Below, in pieces: positions 14,592-26,600 of a DNA stretch of 64,000 nucleotides. The notes beneath the pieces are model-generated. The model made no database searches and was not told the DNA's origin. It saw nothing but the letters and a program-made list of their open reading frames with translations. Source of the stretch: Sceloporus undulatus (Eukaryota; Chordata; Lepidosauria; Squamata; Phrynosomatidae); NCBI RefSeq assembly GCF_019175285.1, contig NC_056527.1, positions 104,956,970 through 105,020,969 on the forward strand, given 5' to 3'. Made by a program: the position numbers and the translations under genes. How positions within the stretch are numbered: position 1 is the first letter of the stretch; each line of letters starts with the position of its first letter.

Positions 14592-14633
<42 letters not shown>

Positions 14634-17600
14634 CTTTATTTATGAAGCGCTGTAAATTTACACAGCGCTGTACATGCAATCTTTTTAGTTAGACGGTTCC
14701 CTGCCTTATCACACTAAGGAGATTGAGAGTTTATCCCGTGAATATCCCAGGAAAATCGTGTAATTACGTGAAACAATTTCACACATTGTTGCACAAAACC
14801 GGCCATTAAAGTGGTCACAAAGAAGCATTAATGCACATCTTTTTTTACTTTTGGGATTTCAGCGACAATGCATTTCCGATATCACTTTATTTGTGCAATT
14901 GTGTGTGATAATCATTAGTGCAATTACTCACCATTTTTGCTTTATTTGTGGGATGCTTTGAATGCACTTTAATCTCTCTTTAATGTCGAAAGGCCTTTAG
15001 GGAATTCCCTGCTTCTTACACATCTAATGTCATCCTCTATAAATTGCTCCTGTATGTCGCAAAACTTTGGATGATATAAATCAAGCCCATTCCCTGTTTC
15101 TAACCTTTTCTGAAGCGCAGGTGTCTCAGGGTAACCCTCTCATACCATGATACCAAATTAGAAAGGGTGGTCCCATGCCAGTTAAGAACATAAGAAAAAT
15201 ATACACACACATCCTGGACCAAAATAAAGTCAATATTATGTTTCCTACAGTGGCCAAAAGACACCTATGGGAAGCCCAACTGGAGTACATATACAGGTAA
15301 AGTGGCAGCCTTCTACCCTATTTCCCCAAGACACTGCCTCTGACTCTGGAAGGAATATGCAGACATCATGACCGTTTTTGTGTATTTAAACAAAGTGCAT
15401 CATGTGTCACACAGGTCTAGCATACCCATTAAAGTTTTCCAAAATGTCTCACCTGTACTGTCAGTGGAACATTCCTTAAGGTCAGACATCACATAGTGGT
15501 CATACCAGTAAGTTCTCACTTGTATCTGATATCTCCTGGCCGGTTGCAGGTGTCCAACCACTGTTGACTCCTTGCATGTCCACCATGTTTTCCAAGTCTG
15601 ATTCGACACGAGGATGACTAATTTACTGACCTCATGTGTGGGACATTTCCAGGATAACTTTAGTTCCTGGCCCCCTGGCACGGCCAAGCACTTCATGTCA
15701 GTTATTTGTTCTGGCTCTGTGTGGGCAGAAAGTAAAGAGAATTGTGGGAGTTTCCTCCAGATTTTGAGAAAGTTACATTTAAGATCGCAGCCCTCAGAAT
15801 CTCCCAGCCATCGTGACCAGTGGCCATGTTGACTAGGGAATTTTGGAAGCTATGTTTAAAAAAGTACTTTTTTCAGTATCAGTATCAGCTTTCTCTCTTG
15901 CTCGCATTCTCAATTGACAATTGTTTTATTAAATGAATTCATATGTTCACAACTTTACAAAATAGAAGTGAGTCACAGTTATGTCCATAGTTATTACTTA
16001 TTCATCTATTCATTTTCATTTTTTATTTATATCCCACCTCTCTCCCAACACAGACTGCAAAGGCAGCTTATATTAGTTGTATTAGAATTCACACCTTCTA
16101 ATTTGTAATTCAGCCCTCAGAACCACATTAATAAAAGTACCTTGTAGCACTTGGAGACTAACTGAAAGAAAGAAGTTGGCAGCATGAGCTTTCGTAAGCT
16201 TAAGCCTAATTCCTAGGATGCACACTTGGTTTTGGCCAAGCATGCATCTGAAGAAGTAGGCTCAAGCCTACAAAAGCTAATGATACCAACTTATTTCTTT
16301 CAGTTTGTCTCAACGGTGCTACAAGATCTCCTTGCATACTGGTTCTCCAAACACTGCTATGTCTTTCAATTCTGCATTAACAAAAGTTATGCTGTGTGTA
16401 TTTTGCAGAATTTTGAAAGGCACTTTTCTAGATGTTACAACTCACTGAAATCCCAAAGCCAGAATGTCCACTGGAGACTCTGGGAGCTATAGTATCCAAA
16501 GAAGTAACACTTCCAGACATTGGTACAAAGTTCCCCTCTCAAACCTTGCCTTCTACAGAACCCCTCTGCTAAGCAAATATTTCCTTGCATCAAGCCATGG
16601 TTCCTTGTTGGATTCTTATCCCCTTTCAATGAGACCAGCCCCTGTCCCCTTCTCCACCTCCCTTTCCTTTCTCCGTCTTGAGGATAACTACTTGTGGCTC
16701 CATGTTGCTGGACTTCAGTGCTGCATGCTGTCAGGTTTTCCCCTTTTGTCAGGCTTAAGAGTGTGAAAGTGTAGTTGGTATTTGGAGTGAGCCCGCTCAA
16801 CACGGCGTCTGTGGAACTGTTTTGGAGACTGGTTTGGTTTTCTTTGGAGTTGGCCCAACTCTTCCACTTAAGCTGGTAGCTACTGAAAGGTGAGCTTGGA
16901 GTCTCCCAGGTGAACTCAGCCACTGTCTGGTTAATCATTTTGATGCTGAAATGAGTTGGGGGGGCAGGGGGCTGAAAGAAAGATATTAAAAGAAATACTG
17001 TATATTACAATTCTCAAAAGTTAATTTTGCAAGCTACTTTTTTTGAAGTCCAAAAAGTCACTGTCCCAAGCTCTGCTTGGTAAAAGGCATCTTTTTAAAG
17101 CACAGACACAGTTTCTCCCATGAACATAAAGTCCCCCGCTTCTCTGTATAGATTAGGGGTGCCAGGGGAAACAAGGAACCAGGCTCCTATACCTTGGATG
17201 CATATGTAAAAGTGGGAAATGCAGCATTTGTTGCTCTTCTTCACAATTATTAAAGATTCAGGTTGACTTTTAGAGACTTAAACAGTTTGTGTACAAATTG
17301 TTGGAAGAATTGCCAATACCCATTTAAATCTGCCCATGTTTTACGATCATCTCGAGTCCCCACACATTGGCCCATTGCTAAAATCATTAAGGTTGACAGG
17401 GATTGGGGAGAACCTCTTTTCAATGAAGACCCCTATGTCTGTGTCTCTGTGTGTGCGTGCACCTTCAAGTCACCTGTCAACCTATGGGTCGCCATGTATT
17501 ACATAGGGATTACATAGGGATCCATAGGTTTACAGGTGACTTGGAGGCACACACACACTCTATGTATTACATAGGGTTTTCTTAGACAAGAAAAGGTGGT

Positions 17601-20600
17601 TTTGCCAGTTCCTTCGCTTGAAATATAGTCCATAGCAACATGCTGATCTCCCCCAAGTACTAACCAGGGCTGACCCTGCTTAGGTAAGATCAGGTGGGAA
17701 CTGGTGCCTTTGGGGTATTTAGGCCCTAAAGTGAATTATAGCACTATAATTGTGAAAGGCCCCCAGATGCCCTATAGCTCTTGAGCAGCTTGATTTCTTA
17801 TGACTTCTTATGAGAGCCAGTGTGGCATAGTGGTTTGAGCACTGAACTATAACTCTGAAGATCAGGAGTTGATTCCGTGCTTGGCCATGGAAACCAATGA
17901 GTGACACATGTCAACTTATGGTGACCCCATGAATTTCATAGCCTTTTATTAGGCAAGGAATCCTCACAGATGGTTTTCTCCATTAGTTACTTTGAAATAC
18001 AGTCTACAGCACCTGGTGTTCATTGGTAGCCTCCCAACAAAATACTAACTGGAGCCGACCCTGCTTAGTTTCCAAGATCAGACAGAATCTGTTGTCTTTA
18101 GGGCTTATGAAACTATCTCCATCCGTAGCTGCTTTTATGAAGGCTTTAAAAACATATTGGTCCTCAGCTTTTAATTGGAAAGCTTTTATGGGCTCAGTTC
18201 CAATTCCAAATCCAACTAGAACAAGCTCATTGAGTCAATGAGAAACTGGTAGATCAACAGTTATGTAAATCCCACTGATTCAGTGGCTCTGTTCTAGTTG
18301 GGATTAATGATCAGATCTTGGCCATTGCATTGGCTACTGTTAAATATCTAAGCGTTGTTTAAAAATATTATTTCTCATTACTATCAGTTTTTACATCCTA
18401 GCCTTCATATTATTATTTATTCATTCCTTAGTTATATTTCTCTCCCAAATTTGCCCTGGTGGCATTTCCCCCAATGAGCTCCATTGCTTCCTCACAACAA
18501 TCCTGCGAGAGAAAGTGACTGGCCCAGAGAGTTTCATGACTTTGTGGGGGACTAGAATCTGGATCTCCTGAGCCTCAGTTCAACACTCTGACCACCACAT
18601 TTATGATTCTATTTTAACTGACATGGCTCTATCCTGTGGATTTCTGGGGTTGGTATTCTAATATTCTAATATCCCCAGTGTCCACCAAACTACCAATCCC
18701 AGGATTCAATAGAATGCAGCCCTGGCAATTAAAGTGGAATTATAGTGTTATAATGTGTAGCATGAAAGAACACAGATTATTTCCTATATAATGCTAAGAG
18801 CCAGAGGCGTCACTCTGGAGGTGCTAGTGCATCAGAATACACCCTAAACTGGGGTGACACCACTGCTCCCCAAACATCTATCTTTTTGCATAAACAGACT
18901 GTGATGTTCCCTTGTGTTCTTTTAAGATGCTGAATGGATGGTATGAGTGCAGTGAGTGGAAGGAGAAAGGAGAGGCCGCAGGGTTTTTTAAAAATTAAAT
19001 TTTAATTGTTTTAAAAATATTTTTATTATTTTCAATTTTTCTTTAAAAACTTACATCTTACCAAATTTTCACTTTAAACACATGAAACTTTGTACATGTA
19101 AATATATTTTGTGCATATGATATTGTAATTTAAAGGCATAGTTTTAATGTTGCTAGTTGTCCATGTCTCAGCAATTACCATTACATTCAGTGATATATGG
19201 AAATTGCAATTTATGAGTAACAAAAAATATTGCTAAGGATTCTGTATGATGTCGTATGGGAGGAGGTCAGTGGGAATGGTGACACCATGAATTAGCGCAC
19301 CATGTGATGCCAACCCTGCTGACACCACTGCTTCCTTGGAGCAACATCTTTGGGTCTTTCCCCATTTCCCATTTTATTATCACCAGAGCCCTGCAAGGTG
19401 TGTTAGCCCTGCGAGGTGTGTTAGATAGGTGTGTTACATGACTGGCCCAAAATCCTATCTGGAAAGCGTCACAGCTGAATTGAAATTTGAACCCAGTGCC
19501 CACTCCTCTTCATTGGAAACTGTAAAGACTGTGGTGCCTGTAGTTTGAGACATGTTGCCACCCCTTTCAACAATTGCACTCACGTGTCAAGAACCTTTCT
19601 GTCATTTCTTTACTCTTCAGATCATGGATAATGGAGGACACATTCACTGAGTACAGGAGCCCTGGTTGGAGTTGGTCAATGGTGTAACTGGAGCCTGTCA
19701 CTCCACACTTCTCCCTCAGTAGATCTGGATTGTTTTCAGGGAACCAGCTCAGACAATACTTATAGAGTTCTGCATTTTTGTCTTTTGAAGCATTCCAGGA
19801 AATGGAAAAGCTGTTGTTGCTGCATCTTTTCACATGTATCTTCCTTGGGCTGTTTGGAACTGAAGAAAGAGCAGATTTACTGAACACACAGCATCCCCTG
19901 CAGGTACGGGAGAAAATGTCAGCTGAGCACCCTTTGTGCATGTGTGTTTCTTCAAGTCACCTGTTGATTTATGGCGACTCCATTAACTTCACAGAGTTTA
20001 TTTAGGCAAGGAATACTCAGAGGTGGTTTCGCTAGTTCCTTCCTCTGAAATACAGCCTGCAGCACCCCTTTGCAGACAGAACCATAAACCAGACTAGACT
20101 AGGTGGTATCATCACACAACTGTCAGGTCTCCACCTCTATGGCAGGACCTATTGCCAGTTCCTGTCCTACTCCCCAAACTAACTGGGTCTGGTATCCACT
20201 GACATTTGGTTCCAGGATCCCCTGTGGATACCAAAATCCATGGATGCTCAAGTCTTGTTAAATGCAATGGCATAATAAAATAGTGTCCCTTATAGAAAAT
20301 GGTAAAATAATATTTCCTTTTTGGAATTAATATATTTTAAAAATATTTTCAAGCCATGGATGGTTGAATTCATGGATAAAGAATTTGTTGGTAAGGAGGG
20401 CCAACTGTACTGTCGGCCAATGTGCTTTGGCTTTTATGACTGCTGAAGATGATAAATGATCAAAAGTAAAAAAGTCTAAATGCTAGCCATGCTGCTGGAA
20501 ATCAAGGTTTCCTTTTTGGAATGTATACGTTTTTGAATATTTTCATGCCACAGATGCTTAAATCTGTGGATAAAAAAATCTGTGGACATGGAGGGCTGAC

Positions 20601-23600
20601 TGTACTGTCATGAGTTCAGATCTTAGTGGAGCATTTTTAGAATAGAAAGTTACTTTATGGAATACAGCTCCCAGGATCCCTCTGCCAATATGGCTTCTTT
20701 GGGATTTATTGTCCAACAAAGTAACTTTCCCAAGTTCTGCTCTTGAGGACAATTTGTCATGGTTCCCCCAAACCTCAATCCATCTCTGGTAATGTTTATG
20801 GACAGGACATGAAGATAACATTCAGCTGCAGAATGAGTTGGGATACTTCACAGGAATGTTACAGAACACATGAACACACTTCAGTAGTATTCATTGAAGC
20901 CAAGAAGTCTTTTATTTCACATATGTATGATGACCACCTAATGGTTTGAGTGTTAGACTACAACTCTGGATACCAGGGTCTGATTCCCCACTTGGCCATG
21001 AAACCCACTGGGTGACCTTGGCCAAGTCACATACTCTCAGCGTCAAGGGAAGGCAATGGCAAACCTCTTCTGACCAAATCTTGCCAAGAAAACCACATGA
21101 TAGGTTTACTTTAGGTTCACCATATCAGAAATGACTTGAAGGCACACAACAACAGCGATCACCAGATTGCAGCAACTGTAGGCAATGTCTCACACATGTG
21201 AGTGTGCCATCAAAGATTAGGACACAAAGACAAAATAGAGACATAATTTCAATTCTACTGTTTGTTTTTTCAATCAATGCAATTCACACATACATCTGCC
21301 AGTCAGAAAGGTGTCCATGTGTCTGTGTTTTAATGCTCACATGGGTATCCTGTAATGACTGGCAACCAAATGTACGGAATTACTTCACTAAAAGTTGAGG
21401 AGATAATGCTTGCTTTGTTGATCTGTTGGATGTGAAACATCATCAGTAGCTATGGTGGGCCAATTTTATCCTCCAAAGGTACACTGTGAACTACGGTTCC
21501 CCAGTGTTGCTATGCTGCTGAAATGCAACAGCAAACTGTGCAATTGAATTTCTCTGGCAGATTGAAATGCTTTCTTTAAACAGGGCTTCCCCTATTGATC
21601 ACCAGACTCTAGCAGCAAACTGCTATGAGTCATCTAATTGTTATTGTTGTTGTGTGCCTTCAAGTCATTTCTGACTTTTGGCAAACCTAAGGTGAACTAT
21701 CGGGTTTTCTTGGCAAGATTTGTTCAAAGGGGGTTTTGCCTTTGCCTTCCAGATATTCTTCATCAGGAATACTGTGTTGAGTTCTGGGCATCACAATTCA
21801 AGAGGGTTATTGACAAGCTGGAGCATCTGCAGAGCAGGGCAATCAAAATGAGGGAGCTGGGTATGTTTACCTTGGAGAAAAGAAGGTTAAGGGGTGACAT
21901 GATAACCATGTTTAAATATTGAAGGAATGTCATATTGGGGATGGAAGAAGCTTGTTTTCTGCTGCTCCAGAGACGAGGACATGGAATAAAGGATTCAAAC
22001 TACAAGAAAAGATATTCCACCAAAACATTAGGAAGAACTTTCTAACAGTGAGAGTTGTTTGAGAGTGGAATATCATGCCTTCAAGTCATTTCTGAGCGTG
22101 GTGAAGTCTCCTTCCTTGGAGGTTTTTACACAGGCTGAATGGCCATCTGTTGGGAATGCTTTGTGTATTCCTGCAAGGTGGGGGGTTAGATTGGATGGCC
22201 TTTGTGGTCTCTTCTGACTCTATGATTCTGTTCACCTGAGGCTGAGAGATTGTGACTTGCCCAAGGTCACCCAGTGGGTTTCCATGGCTGAGTGAAACTC
22301 AGGTCTTGAGAGTTGTAGTCCAACACTCAAACCACTACACCATGCTAGCTCTCAAGAGCCATTTAAAGAAAGCAAAAAATATTTGCTTTGAATAGGACTT
22401 TGCTGGTTTGTTGCCATACTTCTTCAGCACTATCTGCTAATGAATTTTGGTGGTGTATTTTTATTGGGAGGGGAGGTCTTGAGAGCTCCCATGTTTGCCT
22501 GAAGCCCATGGGTTGTGAGTGGCTGATTCCTGGTCTGTACCATCTCCCATTCACTCTTTGGCTCCAGGCAAAAAGTTCATAATTTAAAAGGAGTTCAGAG
22601 GGGGCTAGAAGACCTTGGATGGTTCCAAGTAAGACCTGGGAGGAGATATCCTCAGGCTTGTTGCAAAAGGACAGAGAAAAGCAGCAGGCAAAAAATGGCA
22701 AAAAATGAGGGAAGGTCTGTGATGGAGAAGAAGTTTTTTTCAGCCTAAGAGTAAGCACTTAGCAAGGTGCATGATGCTAGCACTGGGCATGGGTAAAGCC
22801 CAAAGTGGGCTATGCTCCACACTGTTAGCATGGAATAACATAGCATGCTTGCTTGAACCAGAGCTTGGAAGCATTACTATGTGACCTATGATACCCAGCT
22901 GAGGGATACTGGGAGTTGTAGTTTATAGACTAACTTTTCCAAGCTCTAGTATAGACACATACACAGAGAGACAAAGTAGCTCTTCCATCACCATTGATGG
23001 TGAAGTACTTTGATGAGCACCCAACCTTCCCAAAGATAAAGCTATGGGGCACACTGAGACTCAGGTGAGAAAGATAAATGGCTGACATTGTGTGGAAGGT
23101 GTGATGGGATATCAGAGGGGCCTTAGTGGCACCCAGTAACCTTGTGCATCTCTTGGGACAGGGCACACCACTAACCTTCACCCTAGGCCCAGAGGGATTT
23201 TAATACACATGAATAGACTTTGCTGGTGGGAAGGTTCCAGTCCTGGTCACCATGTCTCCCTTTCTGTCACACAGGACCAACTTCATCCTACCTGTGGTGG
23301 CGTTTATGGCCTTTCCCGTGCTGTTGATGTTGTTCTTGGTGACGGCATACACCACAACTCTGTACGTAACTCCTGCTTCCAGGTCCTTCACAATGTGTGG
23401 GTTTTGGGAGGGAGTTGTGCAGTTGGAGAGACAAATCCTGTAGCTATAGTTGGCAACGTGAGGGTCCTCAGGCTGGGTCCATCCAATCTCCAGAGAATCC
23501 ACTGTTTGACTCAGTATCATGACTTCTGGAACTGGAGAAGGCACTGAGAGGCAAAGGAAAAATCAAGCTGTCAGGGGACAGATTTACAAGCAGTTGTTGT

Positions 23601-26600
23601 TTAGTATTGTAAGTGCAGTGGAAACATTTGGAACATTTGAAAACCTCCTGCCACTGGCAATTAGTCACAATGAATGAGTTAACTGCAATTAGTTCCTTTT
23701 TCCAGTAACAAAAGCATAGCTTTTACATTATGTTTGCATATAAATGAGGGATAACATCACTCCTTTTGTAGAGTAACAGTAATGCTTTAGATATTTTTAT
23801 ACTTACAGGGACATGGCTTCCATAAATGGTAGAGGAGGAATATCACATGGTTCAAGTGCTGGCTCATGCTGCTATTTTATACTCTCTTGTTGCTCTTGGG
23901 TCAATAATAAGGTAGGTGAGACTACAGTGTGTTTTGTATCACAGGCAACCACCTCGTAACATACAGACTTTGACTCTTTAAAGTAGACATTTAGTTATTT
24001 TTGATTAATGGTAAAGCAAAGAGTTATGTTTTAGCATACAACTATAATGCAACTAACTAGTCTGGGGGCTCAGTACTAGAACCAGATACATTTTTAAAAA
24101 TAACTTTTCAGGTTCTAATACTTGAGAAGCGGAATGACTGCTTTGTTCTCCATTCCCCAGTGTTACCCTTTCAACCAGCATCTAACGCCTTTTAGGTATA
24201 GGTCTTCTGAGAGTCAGATGTGGCTTGAGTGTTGGACTATGGAGACCAGGGTTCAATTCCTCACTCGGTCATGAAATCCACTTTGTGAGCTTGGGTGAGT
24301 CACATGCTCTCAGCCTCAGGGGAAGACAATGGCAAGCCTCCTCTGAACAAATCTTGTCAAGAAAACCCTATGGAGTTTATCACACGGGAAGCATCCCATT
24401 CAGAAACGGGATTTAAAACCAGAAAAATAACCCCCAAAAGACAGGCAAAAGTGGGGTTGATTTTCAGACACATCGGGGTTAATGAGCATCAACGCATCAT
24501 TAACCCAGAGAAAAAACCAGCCGCTTTTTACAGGATTTTCCGAAAGTAAAAAGAATTGCATTTTGTCGACTTTCTGTCCAGGTTAATGTTGTGTTAATGC
24601 ACTTCAATGCCAATGCGGTCTGAAAATCAATTGCGCTTTGACATGTCTTTTCTAGTTTCTGTCTGGATTAATGCTGCATTAACCTGGATGTTGTCTGATA
24701 ATCATTCCACTTTTGTGGGGGTTTTTCAGTTTAAATCCCATTTTCCCTCCCATGTGATAAACTCCTATGATAGGTTTGCCTTAGGGTCTGCATAAGTCAG
24801 AAATAACTTGATTTCACACAAAAACAAACTTGCTATTTCTACTGCTGCCAGCCAATGGTGACAGGGAGACTCACTGGTGGTCATGTTGATGGGGTACCCT
24901 TGGCTACACCTTTCATCCAGAGTTCTGTATACAGTCATATCATAGTCTTGTCCAGGTAACAGCCCTGAGATGTGTGTTGTCCCATTCCTCCAGGTGCCAT
25001 CCACTACTATTGTATGGCTGCTGCTGGTGGCCATGTGGCAACAATCAAGTGTAGTTTGCCAGTGAAGAATGATGGAACTGTTGGTCTGAGTCCCAAAAGT
25101 TAGCTTCTTTATAGCACTTGGTTCTGCATAGAAAGAGAACGGCAGAATCAGAAAACCAGCAGCATTGTGTGTCTCCCCATGCGAAAACCAGTTCCTACTT
25201 CAACAGAGGCAAAGCAAAGGGAAAATGAGTGGAAATTGATAATTAATTACTGTAAAAAGAAAGGGTCATAAATGGTCATTTAAAAAAGGAATGATTATGA
25301 TTATATTTTTGGTCAAACTAAGGAAATGTGTAAGTTATGAACAGAGAGAAGAAAGGGGATAAACTGTTGTGTTTTAGAAATTTGAAGTTGTAAATGGTAA
25401 CAGTTAGAAATGTTTTATTTTGTATGCTAGATTAGTTTATAGGTAAAGAAGGAAAGACAGGTAGTTAAGAAGGAAAGACAAAGACAACAACATTTATACA
25501 AAGTGAATTTATTATACAGAACAATACTGAACAAGGACATTGGAAGTATTCTTCATTTATGTTTGTAGAAATGTTTTATTAGATGGATTTTGTATATAAA
25601 AATAAAGTTTAAAAAATAGAGGCTACTGTTAGAGCAGAATATGGAGAAATAGAATGGATCCCAATTGGGAAAGGGGTCAGGAAAGGCTGCATTCTATCAC
25701 CATATTTGTTCAACTTGCATGCAGAAGAATATCATATGAAGAGCAGATCTAGATTATGAAGATAGGAAGAAGGAACATCAACGATATAAGATATGCAGAT
25801 GGTTCTGTAAATTGTAGTTAAAACCAAACAGACAAATGAAAACCAAATGGTGGGGGGTATTCTTTTGCAATCTCCATCCTCTCCCTTATTGCTGAAAATG
25901 ACCTGTTTTGGGAGTCTAGAATGGCCATATTTTTAAAATTACTCCATTTATATCTTGTTCTCCTTGTACAGGATCCAAGGCAGCTTACAACCAATTAAAA
26001 ACAGGGTACAGCTTTAACATTTATTTGTCAAACTAAAACAGAACATTAAAACAATTAAAACATATTTAAAAAGATAAAAAGCACAGGCCCATTTTAAACC
26101 CTAAAATGGTTCAATTTAAATTATTTAACATTTTAATCAGCTACAGATGTTTTCCTGAATAAGCAAGAAGCGCCTTTCAGCTAATGAAATCTGTATAAAT
26201 TAACCTAACCACCTTTATTGGTTCACTAAAATAGAAAATGGCATGTTATTAACAATTATGGAGATATAGTATATAGCTGGAGAAACTGCAACACAATGTT
26301 CAGCATTTCCACCACTGTATTTGATTGCCAGCTTTAAAGCTTGGAAATGAATATACTGTCAGCTGGAGTTAGGGACACAGGACTCCCATGAAAGTGGGAA
26401 AATAGCAAATTAAACAAAAAATGTTTTTTTTAAACCTGAGAGAATAGCTCTCTATGAATGTCTAGGTCCTCCAGTGAACTCTATGGTCAACATCCATCAA
26501 AAGCTGACCATAGAATTATGTTAGAGGACCTATAAATGTTTAGAGAAGTAGTCTAGGAATCTCTACATCCTCCAGGGCAATTTCTGGCAAAAGCTGGCCA

